The notes beneath the pieces were generated by a model. It was not told the DNA's origin. It saw nothing but the letters and a program-made list of their open reading frames with translations, and made no database searches. Source: Granulicatella seriolae (GTDB lineage Bacteria; Bacillota; Bacilli; Lactobacillales; Aerococcaceae). From it: a stretch of 64,000 nt of DNA. Of the stretch, positions 20,852 through 30,169 are shown one piece after another (position 1 is the first letter of the stretch; each line of letters begins with the position of its first letter). The position numbers and the translations under genes are program-made. The stretch is taken from the NCBI RefSeq assembly GCF_024543085.1, contig NZ_JANHNZ010000002.1:310001-374000 (forward strand). The letters are read 5' to 3'.

Positions 20852-20877
20852 AAAAAGGCTCAGCAATCCACTGGGCC
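20852..20877 (-). terminator. Terminator between pth and mfd
   Basis: GGCTCAG (20857-20863) against CTGGGCC (20871-20877) with one mismatch, followed on the minus strand by TTTTT. May attenuate rather than end transcription into mfd. Confidence 0.6.
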
Positions 20878-20908
20878 TGCAAAACTATTTACTTATCTGA
20901 CGAATATT

Positions 20909-21478
20909 CTAAGACTTACTATTATAGGTGTTCATGACCTTTTGAAAATCCCCCTGCTGAATCCAGTCATCAATGGCTGCAACAGCATCTTGAACAGCTG
21001 ATAGTACATCCTCTTGCTCCTCTTTGGCAAATCCTGACAAAACATGATCAGTAACTGATCTACCAGAATATGGCCGCCCCACACCAACTTTGATGCGGTT
21101 AAATTCATTGCTATCTAGGCAAGAAATAATACTCTTAATCCCATTATGACCACCCGCATTGCCTTTTTGTCGCAAACGAATTTTTCCAACTGGTAAATCC
21201 ATATCGTCATAAATTACCAATATATCTTTCAAATCAATATTAAAATAATTCATAATCGGTCGAATGGCTTGTCCTGATAGATTCATATAGGTTTGAGGCT
21301 TTAAAAAGATCACTTTTTCACCATTGATAAATTCTTCAAAAAAAACAGCATCAAACATAACCTTATTGAATTCTTTCTTATTTTGAAAGGCCCACTCATC
21401 TAACGAGATAAAGCCAATATTGTGCCGATTGTTGCGGTATTTAGCTCCCGGATTTCCTAATCCAACAACTAACTTCAT
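20909..21478 (-). CDS. pth: Peptidyl-tRNA hydrolase
   Basis: Recycles tRNA from prematurely released peptidyl-tRNA. The ATG at 21478 (189 residues; AGGTG ribosome site) gives the canonical start MKLVVGLGNPGAKYRNNRHN with the catalytic His of RHNIGF. The longer frame from 21586 would add a non-homologous extension and overlap the promoter. Further family motifs: KPQTYMNLSG, YDDMDLPVGK and GGHNGIKS. Divergent from ldh. Confidence 0.96.
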   Translation of the reverse strand: MKLVVGLGNPGAKYRNNRHNIGFISLDEWAFQNKKEFNKVMFDAVFFEEFINGEKVIFLKPQTYMNLSGQAIRPIMNYFNIDLKDILVIYDDMDLPVGKIRLRQKGNAGGHNGIKSIISCLDSNEFNRIKVGVGRPYSGRSVTDHVLSGFAKEEQEDVLSAVQDAVAAIDDWIQQGDFQKVMNTYNSKS

Positions 21479-21512
21479 TCTTTCACCTAATTTCCATTTT
21501 TTAGTCTTGTCT

Positions 21513-21518
21513 ATTATA
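21513..21518 (-). promoter_or_regulatory. pth promoter (extended -10)
   Basis: TGT-TATAAT on the minus strand, giving a leader of roughly 28 bases before the pth ATG. No convincing -35. Confidence 0.5.
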
Positions 21519-21604
21519 ACACTTTCTTCAAAAAATGCCTTATATGAGGTATAAAAAATATTTTTAGTGAAAATGAAAATTTTCATAACTAAGAAATCGC
21601 TACC

Positions 21605-21625
21605 ACGAAATATTCGTGATATAAT
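21605..21625 (+). promoter_or_regulatory. ldh promoter with small palindrome
   Basis: Extended -10 TGA-TATAAT (hexamer 21620-21625). A 13-base inverted repeat ACGAA-ATA-TTCGT (21605-21617) occupies the spacer and could be a regulator site; it does not resemble the Rex consensus I know. Confidence 0.55.
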
Positions 21626-21634
21626 AGAAGTTAA

Positions 21635-22639
<1,005 letters not shown>

Positions 22640-22657
22640 GACTTGTCTTAAGAATTG

Positions 22658-22697
22658 AAAAAGCTGCAAAATCACTCAAATGATTTTGCAGCTTTTT
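22658..22697 (+). terminator. ldh terminator
   Basis: AAAGCTGCAAAATCA and TGATTTTGCAGCTTT form a 15-base stem with a short loop, followed by a T-run. Strong intrinsic terminator, 20 bases after the stop codon. Confidence 0.92.
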
Positions 22698-22713
22698 TGC
22701 TTACGTACATAGA

Positions 22714-22883
22714 AAACGAGTCCCTAGCCTAACTGTTGGAAATGAGAACGGTGGCACCGCCGTGAGCCTTGGTCTCCCGGCTTAGCTGTCTACGCGGCTG
22801 TAATCGGCTAAAGCCGAACATCCGCTGTGCGTCAGCTATGCTGATGCACCGTTATTTCCAACAGTTAGGCTAGGGACTCGTTT
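22714..22883 (+). repeat. Dispersed structured repeat, copy R3
   Basis: Perfect 30-base inverted arms at 22714-22743 and 22854-22883 whose sequence (AAACGAGTCCCTAGCC at the outside) is not shared with other copies beyond GAGT and GGAAAT. The core contains AACGGTGGCACCGCC, the P2 hairpin with loop CCTTGGT, and the long P3 arm where GCGG pairs with CCGC (GTGG/CCAC in other copies). Between the convergent ldh and yhaM ends. Confidence 0.92.
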
Positions 22884-22968
22884 ATGCACCCCTTATAGTA
22901 ATGGGTTGTTTAATATTCTAATCGGAAAATCCTACTTTAAAAATTTACCAATTTCCTGCTACAGAGGC

Positions 22969-23221
22969 GGCTGGGTAAAAAGTCCCTGCTGCTATTTAAA
23001 CAAAAGAGTTTTGCGAAAATCTTACCAGAAATAACGGTGTAAAGCATAGCTGGCGCACAGTGGATGTTTCGGCTTCAGCCGATTACAGCCACGTAGACAG
23101 CTAAGCCAGTGAGACCTTGGCTCACGGCGGTGCCACCGTTCTCATTTCTGGTAAGATTTTCGCAAAACTCTTTTGTGATTTAAAAATAGATATTAGTCAT
23201 TATAACTTTTTGCCTAACCCC
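22969..23221 (-). repeat. Dispersed structured repeat, copy R4 (long form)
   Basis: Inner unit 23001-23175 with 32-base arms (23001-23032, 23144-23175) the same as those of R2. Outer ends GGCTGGGTAAAAAGTC (22969-22984) and ACTTTTTGCCTAACCCC (ending at 23221). It differs from R2 chiefly in the apical hairpin, where CGGCTTCAGCCG replaces GGCGCTTTCGCC, each self-complementary. Together with R3 it fills the 640-base gap between ldh and yhaM, which holds no gene. Confidence 0.9.
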
Positions 23222-23282
23222 TAGTTTCATTTATTTGACAGCTAAAGTGAATACTGGACTACAAATAAGTAAAAATAGAGCA

Positions 23283-24248
23283 TTATTTTCCTTTTTCCTC
23301 AAAAAGCGGTTTGTAGAAACTTCGATTGTCCAAGCCGAAAATTCTCTCTGAGAACTCTCCCGGCTCCGTTTTTTGAAGTGCGGTACCAATCATATTAACA
23401 CTAGCATCAATCATATCAATCTGATGTAATAATTCCGCTTCTAACAGCTGAGGTCGAACTGGCGAACCGTATTCCAATTTACCATGATGAGCTAAGATAA
23501 GGTGCTTTAATACGATAACTTCTTCCGTGTTTTCATCAATATTCAGCTCCTGACAAGCCTTAGAAATCTCCTCTTCCAAAAGAACAATATGCCCTAAAAG
23601 TTGACCATTCAAGGTATACTCCGTAGCAAACGGCCCACTTAGTTCAATTGTCTTTCCAATATCATGCAAGATAACCCCCGCGTAAAGTAGAGGTTTTGAC
23701 ACTTGCTCATACTGCGAAGCAATCGCTTTGGCCAAGCGCAACATGGATATCGTATGGTAACTCAAGCCACCTACGTAGGCATGGTGGTTGCGTTTGGCAG
23801 CAGGAAACTCATAAAATTCCTTATGAAACTTATTCAGGATGAAGCGAACAATTCGATTGATCGGTGCACTAGTAATCTCAAATAAGGTTTCAGTAAATTC
23901 TTCTAGCATATCTTCCTTAGTTAGCGGAGCTTTTTCCAAGAATTGGTCAATTCTAGATGGCTCACCACGTGTTGGGTCAGCCGGTCTTAATGCCGTAATC
24001 TTAACTTGTGGCGTACCGTTGTAAAGGCTCCGTTTTCCACTTAAAAAGACAATCGTTCCCGCTTGGAATCGCTCAATTTCTTCTGGGTTAGCCGACCAGT
24101 ATTGGCCATCCATTTGTCCAGATTTGTCTTGGAAAGTAAATGAAATATAGGGCTTACCATTTTTTGCAGTTCTAACAGTGGCTGATTTGACGAATAAAAA
24201 CAGCTCGAGGTTTTCATCATTGCCATGCTCATATAATTTTTTTGTCAT
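23283..24248 (-). CDS. yhaM: 3'-5' exoribonuclease YhaM
   Basis: A 321-residue nuclease: N-terminal OB-fold (residues about 10-95, ATVRTAKNGKPYISFTFQDK) and C-terminal HD domain with metal-binding HHAYVGGLSYHT and LHDIGK (about residues 155-200). In related bacteria it trims short RNA 3' ends left by terminators. The ATG at 24248 lies 15 bases after the yhaN stop, so yhaO-yhaN-yhaM form an operon. Confidence 0.93.
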   Translation of the reverse strand: MTKKLYEHGNDENLELFLFVKSATVRTAKNGKPYISFTFQDKSGQMDGQYWSANPEEIERFQAGTIVFLSGKRSLYNGTPQVKITALRPADPTRGEPSRIDQFLEKAPLTKEDMLEEFTETLFEITSAPINRIVRFILNKFHKEFYEFPAAKRNHHAYVGGLSYHTISMLRLAKAIASQYEQVSKPLLYAGVILHDIGKTIELSGPFATEYTLNGQLLGHIVLLEEEISKACQELNIDENTEEVIVLKHLILAHHGKLEYGSPVRPQLLEAELLHQIDMIDASVNMIGTALQKTEPGEFSERIFGLDNRSFYKPLFEEKGK

Positions 24249-24263
24249 AATCTACCTACTTTC

Positions 24264-27002
24264 TTATCTATGATTGTTGAGTAAGGTTAGCTGTTGTCTT
24301 GGAAACAAGTGATCCATATGGCTATCTAGGGTAAAGTAGATAACTTGAGTATCTTGGCTAATTTCTTGTAAAATCTCCATCATAAGGTTCTTACGTTTAT
24401 CATCGAAATTGACAAATCCATCATCCACAACTAGTGGCAGTGGTGCTTTTAATGCCAAATGCTTGATAAAAGCCAATCTCATGGATACATAAAGTTGGTC
24501 CAAAGTCCCTTGAGAGAGCTGATTGAATTGAAAATAGTCCCCATCAGATGCTTCAACGAATTGCTGCTGTTCAGATAAATGTATACTTTTAAAAGCTCCA
24601 AAAGTCAGCCTTGAAAAATAGTTACTGGCTTGCTCTAAGACCTGTTGGAATTGACCTTCTTTTCCTTGAGTTAAAGTTCTTTGTAAGATATTTGAAGCCA
24701 TTTTATAGGCTGCCCAATCTACCATTTGTCTCCTAGTCATTTCAACTTTAGCTTCATATTCTTGTAAGAGCTCGTGATAGGAACCACTTTCTTCCAAGAA
24801 TCTAATCTCTTGTTCAACTTTGGCCCATTCTTCATTCAGCTGTTCTTCAACAAGTTGCTCCTCTTGGATAGTCATCTCCAAATCTGTCACTTGTCCCTCA
24901 ATCTCCGCTTTTGCAGAAAAGTTAGCCAATTGTTCTTGATAAGGCTCTATGAGTTTCCAATAATGGCTAATTTTAGCAGCTACTTGCTCTTGTTTTTCCC
25001 TTTGCTCCGATAGATGATAGAAATCTTCTTGAGAAGATGTTCCACTTGCTTCCAGAATAGCTTCTTTCTTTGCTTGAGCTGTTTGAATGGTTTTCTTTAA
25101 GTCAGATAGGTCACGTTCTAGCTCTACTTTTTTGTCCAAGCTGCTTTGTTTTTGAAGCTGCGCACCCTGGCTTTCTTGCACAAAATGCTTCAAAGCTCTC
25201 CATTCATCAACTAAAGAATCTCTGCTTTTTTCATTTCTATACTGTTTGAAAAAGGCAATCTCTTGTCGAAAAGTATCTAAGGCCTGACTTAAACCCGCTA
25301 CCTCTGCCTCCAGAGCTTTTTCTTTTTCTTGCAAACGGCGATAAGTTTCAAATGGATCTTGATAGAGAATATCTTGTAAGGTCAACTTAACGTCTTGGTA
25401 TCCATGTTTGCTTAGCCAAGCTGCTTTGTTTTGTTTTACTTCCTCTAACTTAGCTTGTAGTTCCTCGACTTCTCGGTTAAGTTGGACCTGTTGAGCCACT
25501 TCATCTGTTAAAAGTGTCTGAAGCAAGTCTTGGTCTTGTGGATGACTAACGTTGGAACGGCCTTTTCCAACTTTAGTCACTAATAGAAATATGGCGATAC
25601 CAACGAGTCCTATTTCTCCCCCTAGAAAATATAAAAAGGATGGCTGACCTAAGTCAAAAGGATAGAAAAATGGAAGAGCACTTGCAAGAAGAAAAAGAAA
25701 AACAGATAAATAGACATAAAAATAGCTAGCTGGCCTTACTTTGTTTTCTTTTGGCACTTCTTTAGAATTTGTGCGGCTTTGGTAACTAGACACCTGCTGT
25801 AAGCTGACCTCTCGTTGAACCATCAATTTGGACAATTGTTCTTGAATCTGACTTTCTTTTTGAAGTAGCTGCTGAGCTTCTAACCTAGCATCCCCAACTA
25901 TAGTTGACGGAATAATAACTTTACGGCTAATCCCTAAACTCGCCAACTGCACTTCTTGTTCGTGTTCAAGTTGGTCTAGGACTTTGCCCACCTCAATAAA
26001 GCGAAATTCTTTTTCGAAAACCTCTTCTTCTTTTCCTAATAAGTGCTTAATTGCAGCTTGGTTATCATCGATCCATCGGTCTGGATATGCTAACTTCAAA
26101 TGAAAATCAAGCTCTTGCAACTTATCTTGTACTTGATCAATTCTGTCTTGCGCCTGACTTTCTATTAAACTAGCTCGTTCAAATTCAGACAATAGCTCTT
26201 TAGAAAAGGACCCATAATTTTGACTAGAAACCTGTTTCTTATCCACTAACCATTCTTGATAGATTGGATATAGACTAAGTAGATTTTTTGTTTCTTCTAA
26301 GGTAGTTTTAGTTTCTTGCGCATGTTGACGTAAGTGAGTCCGTTTTTCCTGCAATTGGTATTGATGCACTTTTAGATCTTGGTAGCGATGATCTAGTTCT
26401 TTACTAGCTAGGAGTCTTTTTTTTATGAGTTGCGCTTCTTTAAGGTCCTGATTTAAGGGATATTTGGTCCCTTTACTTCGATAGAGATGGTTAGCTGATT
26501 TATCAAAATTCTTGATTACGTCCACCACGTGTTGACTTCCCGTAAATCCTATACTGAGTAAGTACTCATTGACCATATCAGGTGACACGCGTCCAAAATC
26601 CTGCAACTGAGTCCAATTGAAGGAGTAGATTGCCTGAAAGCGTTCCTGATTGACATTATAAAACAAGTGGCTCAGATCAGGCTGCTCAATGATTTGTCCA
26701 TCTTCTTGAATCCAAGTCAGCTTGCCTTTCCCAGAACTGGTCGTTCGCTCAAGAATCAATCTACCATAGCGAGCATCTTCTATATAAAGCCGCCCACCAG
26801 TAGTCTGGCCTTTTTTAGGTGTGAAGGAATATTCGTTGTTGGTACGGTTAGGAAATCCATAAAGAATATGACCAATTAAATTACGAATGGAGGACTTGCC
26901 CGACTCGTTAGGTCCACTGAAAACCTGTAGATTAGCATCTAGTTCAAATGTTTCTTGAAGCCATTTGCCATAGCCAAATATTTCAACTTTTCGAATGATC
27001 AT
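24264..27002 (-). CDS. yhaN: SbcC/Rad50-like ATPase YhaN
   Basis: A 912-residue SMC-like protein: N-terminal Walker A GPNESGKSS (about residues 31-39), long coiled-coil regions rich in Gln, Glu and Lys interrupted by two hydrophobic segments near residues 430-470, and C-terminal signature LSQGTLDQLYVSMRLA with Walker B VVDDGFVNFD. By analogy with Rad50-Mre11 it works with the neighbouring phosphoesterase YhaO on DNA ends. The stop of yhaO and start of yhaN share one base (TGATG), implying translational coupling. Confidence 0.9.
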   Translation of the reverse strand: MIIRKVEIFGYGKWLQETFELDANLQVFSGPNESGKSSIRNLIGHILYGFPNRTNNEYSFTPKKGQTTGGRLYIEDARYGRLILERTTSSGKGKLTWIQEDGQIIEQPDLSHLFYNVNQERFQAIYSFNWTQLQDFGRVSPDMVNEYLLSIGFTGSQHVVDVIKNFDKSANHLYRSKGTKYPLNQDLKEAQLIKKRLLASKELDHRYQDLKVHQYQLQEKRTHLRQHAQETKTTLEETKNLLSLYPIYQEWLVDKKQVSSQNYGSFSKELLSEFERASLIESQAQDRIDQVQDKLQELDFHLKLAYPDRWIDDNQAAIKHLLGKEEEVFEKEFRFIEVGKVLDQLEHEQEVQLASLGISRKVIIPSTIVGDARLEAQQLLQKESQIQEQLSKLMVQREVSLQQVSSYQSRTNSKEVPKENKVRPASYFYVYLSVFLFLLASALPFFYPFDLGQPSFLYFLGGEIGLVGIAIFLLVTKVGKGRSNVSHPQDQDLLQTLLTDEVAQQVQLNREVEELQAKLEEVKQNKAAWLSKHGYQDVKLTLQDILYQDPFETYRRLQEKEKALEAEVAGLSQALDTFRQEIAFFKQYRNEKSRDSLVDEWRALKHFVQESQGAQLQKQSSLDKKVELERDLSDLKKTIQTAQAKKEAILEASGTSSQEDFYHLSEQREKQEQVAAKISHYWKLIEPYQEQLANFSAKAEIEGQVTDLEMTIQEEQLVEEQLNEEWAKVEQEIRFLEESGSYHELLQEYEAKVEMTRRQMVDWAAYKMASNILQRTLTQGKEGQFQQVLEQASNYFSRLTFGAFKSIHLSEQQQFVEASDGDYFQFNQLSQGTLDQLYVSMRLAFIKHLALKAPLPLVVDDGFVNFDDKRKNLMMEILQEISQDTQVIYFTLDSHMDHLFPRQQLTLLNNHR

Positions 27003-28261
27003 CAGGAATCAACTCCTTTGTGGAAGGATTGGTTGAGCAGTATTTCAACTTGTCCCATAACATCCTCTTGAAACTGTTGATTGATTGGGAGACTATCTCT
27101 TAGATTTGCATAATCTCGATTGGACATCAAATCTGTTAATGCTTTTTGGAAATGTTGTGGAGCTTGATAGTATGCTTTGCTGTCTTGGAAACTTTCTTCC
27201 AGTTGCTCTTGTTGCGGCCAGAAAACTTGCTCTTGTGCTGGACCTAGTTTTATTTGGTAGAGGTAAAGCAATTGTTTGTCTGAGTCAATCAGCTCTTGCA
27301 GGACTATCAATCTGTCTTCTTCTCTTAGTAAATGAAAGACCTCTTGACTCAAGTCATCAAAATTGGTCAATACCAGTGACAGTAAGAAAAACCTTTTCTC
27401 ATCCAAGTGCAAATGACTTATTTTCGTGGAAATCGCTAAAGCCAGCTCTTGAAAAGTGACAAGTCCTTTCAGATCGACCTCTTCTTCTAGCCATATAATT
27501 GGTGATGTTTCAAAAAATTCTATTTGATTTTGATTAGATACCGTTTTTGTTGGAGTAAGATTGACCAAATATGCTCCCTTAACACCAAGTTCTTTTCGCT
27601 TAAAGCCCTGGCTGTTTCCAGGATAGACAATTAATGGGTCATCAGACAAAACTTGTCGTTGGTGGATATGGCCTAAAGCCCAGTAATCATACTGTTTAGC
27701 CTGCATTTCTCCAATTGAAAATGGCGCATATGCAGCAACTTCCTTGTCAGACCCATCCAAAAAGCCATGATAAATACCAATTTGCACATCTACATGCGAT
27801 TCACGATTAGGAAAATCATTCACCATCCGTTCGCTAACCCAACGCCTAGGATAGCTAAAACCCGTTAAAGCTATCCGTTCATTTGATTTTGTGGTCAAAT
27901 AGATGGTTTCAACACTAGTACCAAATACGTAGGTATTATCTGGGAAAGACATGTGTAAGGCTGATTCTTGCCAGAAATCATGGTTACCTTGAATCAAAAA
28001 AACTGGAATCTGAACCTGACGAAGACGTTCAAACTGTTTGATCACAAAGACACGCTCTTGAATGTGTTGGAATTCTGTATCATAAAGATCGCCCGCCACT
28101 ATCAAAAAGTCAACTTTCTCTTCAATAGCCCTATCAATAATTACTTCAAAAGCTCGGTAGCTCGCCTCTTTTGCCTTTTTGGCCATCTGACTATCTTTTT
28201 TTCCCAATCCTTTAAATGGACTTCCTAGGTGATTATCTGCTGTATGAATAAATCGTACCAC
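27002..28261 (-). CDS. yhaO: Mre11/SbcD-like DNA phosphoesterase YhaO
   Basis: Metallophosphoesterase of 419 residues with the expected motifs: FIHTADNHLGSPF (D and H ligands), VAGDLYD, GNHD, and GHIHQRQV. Start assigned to a GTG at 28261, which has GGAGG six bases upstream; the longer frame would read through that ribosome site. Proposed nuclease partner of YhaN in DNA repair or end processing. First gene of yhaO-yhaN-yhaM. Confidence 0.9.
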   Translation of the reverse strand: MVRFIHTADNHLGSPFKGLGKKDSQMAKKAKEASYRAFEVIIDRAIEEKVDFLIVAGDLYDTEFQHIQERVFVIKQFERLRQVQIPVFLIQGNHDFWQESALHMSFPDNTYVFGTSVETIYLTTKSNERIALTGFSYPRRWVSERMVNDFPNRESHVDVQIGIYHGFLDGSDKEVAAYAPFSIGEMQAKQYDYWALGHIHQRQVLSDDPLIVYPGNSQGFKRKELGVKGAYLVNLTPTKTVSNQNQIEFFETSPIIWLEEEVDLKGLVTFQELALAISTKISHLHLDEKRFFLLSLVLTNFDDLSQEVFHLLREEDRLIVLQELIDSDKQLLYLYQIKLGPAQEQVFWPQQEQLEESFQDSKAYYQAPQHFQKALTDLMSNRDYANLRDSLPINQQFQEDVMGQVEILLNQSFHKGVDS

Positions 28262-28293
28262 GGTCTCCCTCCTTCCCAACAAATTAACCTTAC

Positions 28294-28328
28294 AAAAAAA
28301 GGAGCCCATGCACTGGGCATTTGCTCCA
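28294..28328 (-). terminator. Terminator between the YlbF-family gene and yhaO
   Basis: GGAGC...GCTCC outer stem enclosing GCCCA...TGGGC, followed on the minus strand by TTTTTTT. Likely partial terminator ahead of the yha operon. Confidence 0.7.
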
Positions 28329-28340
28329 TTTATCTTGTAA

Positions 28341-28682
28341 TTATTTTGGTGCGTATAATTCTTGCAATGGTAAAGTGATAATACGGTTAATATCTTGCAT
28401 CACTAAGTTAAGTTGTTGCTCAGCTTGCATTAATTGTTGAATCAACTCATGCTCACTAGCTTTTTGACCTACTTCTTGTGCTTTTTGAATTTCTTCTTCT
28501 GTAATTTCTTGACCAGAGTATTGCTTTTCTTGAAGCGCCACATTCACATCGCGAAACTCATCAAACAACGCTTTAGCCGTTTCGTCAGCTTCAATAGCCT
28601 CAAAAGCGTTCTTAACTTTGTTGAATTGTTCCATCTCTCTTAATTCTCTTTCCAACTGGTTGGCAGTATCATAAATGTTCAA
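28341..28682 (-). CDS. YlbF/YmcA-family protein (YheA-like)
   Basis: A 113-residue, almost entirely helical protein (IYDTANQLERELREMEQFNK) of the YlbF/YmcA/YheA family. Some relatives form a complex that modulates RNase Y; this member is closest in feel to YheA, whose role is unknown. The frame begins with TTG at 28682, preceded by AAAGGGG about ten bases upstream; no in-frame ATG gives a better match to the family N-terminus. Lies upstream of yhaO. Confidence 0.8.
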   Translation of the reverse strand: MNIYDTANQLERELREMEQFNKVKNAFEAIEADETAKALFDEFRDVNVALQEKQYSGQEITEEEIQKAQEVGQKASEHELIQQLMQAEQQLNLVMQDINRIITLPLQELYAPK

Positions 28683-28825
28683 AAAAATAATCCCCTTTCA
28701 TTAATAAATGTCTAGAACAATCCTACCATACTTTAAGAAAAATATCCATAATCAGAACGTATATTCGTGCGGGTTTTTGGTATCTTGTACTTCCGATAAT
28801 CAATGATTACTACTGTCTAAAAATA

Positions 28826-28990
28826 TGGTATACTATATAAAACAGTTTACCTGTTGCACTCTCAAAAATGATGGGTGTTATATGTTTTTGCACTCTCCAT
28901 AATTTCCTATCACTAAAACCAAAAACATACTAAAATGAATAGGCAGGAACCCCGACGGAGGTTCCTGCCTATTCATTTTAGTATGTTTTT
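28826..28990 (+). ncRNA. Possible small transcript (promoter plus terminator, no ORF)
   Basis: On the plus strand TGG-TATACT (hexamer 28829-28834) resembles an extended -10, and the 31-base-stem hairpin ending at 28990 is followed by TTTTTCTTTC. The intervening 150 bases hold no ORF; GCACTCTC occurs twice, 33 bases apart. This is the only plus-strand promoter-like signal in the 312-base gap. Speculative. Confidence 0.25.
28921..28990 (-). terminator. Very long perfect palindromic terminator of the lev/man PTS operon
   Basis: Arms 28921-28951 and 28960-28990 are a perfect 31-base inverted repeat (AATAGGCAGGAACC at the inner end) around an 8-base loop, with A- and T-runs at both ends. Ends the PTS operon five bases after manO; unusually long. 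Confidence 0.92.
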
Positions 28991-28994
28991 CTTT

Positions 28995-29315
28995 CTATTT
29001 CTTCTTACGATAGGTCCGAAGCGTCTCTAAAAATAGAGGGTAGACTGTTTTCGCATTTGCCACGACATAGGTGAACACTTGTCCTTCTGCTACTATCTTA
29101 AAGCCTCTTAACCAAAACCACAAGAGTTTATGGGGATAGACTTTTTGAATAGATTGATAGGGAATTTGCATGAAGAAGGAGCTTTGGCTAGAACGAAATT
29201 CTAACCCTTTGTCTCCAAACTCAATGGTTCCTACGGTGGCGTTGAGGGCACTGCTTAAATTATTAGCCTTCCCAGAATAGATGATCTGGCTATTTAACGG
29301 TTGATAAGCGGCCAT
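28995..29315 (-). CDS. manO: DUF956 protein ManO of mannose PTS operon
   Basis: A 106-residue protein of the DUF956 family, typically the last gene of mannose/glucose PTS operons in Lactobacillales. Visible family features are GTIEFGDKGLEFRS and the VYPHKLLWFWLRGFKI stretch. Function is not settled; a regulatory or modulating role toward the PTS is assumed from its constant context. The ATG at 29315 starts four bases after the IID stop codon. Confidence 0.88.
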   Translation of the reverse strand: MAAYQPLNSQIIYSGKANNLSSALNATVGTIEFGDKGLEFRSSQSSFFMQIPYQSIQKVYPHKLLWFWLRGFKIVAEGQVFTYVVANAKTVYPLFLETLRTYRKKK

Positions 29316-29319
29316 GGGC

Positions 29320-30156
29320 TTAAGCAGGGAAGCCTAGTAAACCAATAACGTATCCAATGATACCAACTGCGAATAAGATAAAGATTAAACGTAGTGGGCT
29401 TACTTTCTTCTTCAATAGGTGCATACATGCAAATGTTAATAGTAATGGCACTAATCCAGGAATTAACATATTGAAGATATCTTGCAAACGAGTAACTACT
29501 TCTGTTCCATCTTGTTGTGTGATACGAGAAACAACAGTTGGGAAATAAACGGTGGTCCAACGTGGTACAAGTACCCCGATAATGAACAACCCTAGAATAG
29601 AAGCTCCTTCTGTTAGTTTTTGTAGGAAGTTATTTCCAAAGTCAGAAACAACCTCTACCCCTTTTTGGTAACCTAATGTCACACCAAAATATCTGAACAA
29701 TAAACGAACGATATTGAACCCAAAGAAGAAGATTAGTGGTCCAATGATACTTCCTGTTAAGGCAAATGACGCTCCTAAAGCTCCTAAAACTGGACGAAGA
29801 GTTGCCCAGAAGATTGGGTCACCAACACCAGCCAAGGGTCCCATCATACCAACTTTAACCCCGTTGATAGCAGCATCATCAATTGGCGCACCATTTGCAC
29901 GTTGTTCTTCCATCGCGATGGTTACACCAAGGATTGGTGCAGTCATAAATGGTTGTGTGTTATAGAATTCCAAATGACGTTGTAAGGCAGCAATACGTTC
30001 TGGGCTACCTTCTGGATATAATTTCTCAATAATTGGAAGCATTTGGAAGGCATAACCTAAGTTTTGCATACGCTCAAAGTTCCATGAACCTTGTAAAAAG
30101 TTGGAACGAACAATTGCTTTATTTATATCTTGTTTGGTTAATTTTACTTCAGTCAT
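29320..30156 (-). CDS. manZ: PTS mannose-family IID component
   Basis: Membrane component that, with IIC, forms the sugar channel of a mannose/fructose/sorbose-family PTS. The 278-residue protein carries the family segments FLQGSWNFERMQNLGYAF, NTQPFMTAPILGV and GMMGPLAGVGDPIFWATLRP, with hydrophobic segments in the C-terminal half. The ATG at 30156 follows AGGAGGAGA. In the order IIA-IIB-IIC-IID-manO. Glucose or mannose is the likely substrate given ManO and LevR/ManR, but this class has broad specificity. Confidence 0.93.
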   Translation of the reverse strand: MTEVKLTKQDINKAIVRSNFLQGSWNFERMQNLGYAFQMLPIIEKLYPEGSPERIAALQRHLEFYNTQPFMTAPILGVTIAMEEQRANGAPIDDAAINGVKVGMMGPLAGVGDPIFWATLRPVLGALGASFALTGSIIGPLIFFFGFNIVRLLFRYFGVTLGYQKGVEVVSDFGNNFLQKLTEGASILGLFIIGVLVPRWTTVYFPTVVSRITQQDGTEVVTRLQDIFNMLIPGLVPLLLTFACMHLLKKKVSPLRLIFILFAVGIIGYVIGLLGFPA

Positions 30157-30169
30157 CGATTGTCTCCTC

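Noticed and set aside
22714-22883. Repeat as a REP/BIME, BOX or tRNA gene
   Set aside because: It is longer than REP units, I recognise no BOX modules, and there is no cloverleaf with anticodon and T-loop consensus.
28857-28897. Two GCACTCTC words, the second inside GTTTTTGCACTCTC, resembling the start of a type II-A CRISPR repeat
   Set aside because: They are only 33 bases apart, the rest of the repeat does not match, and there is no array or cas gene in the window.
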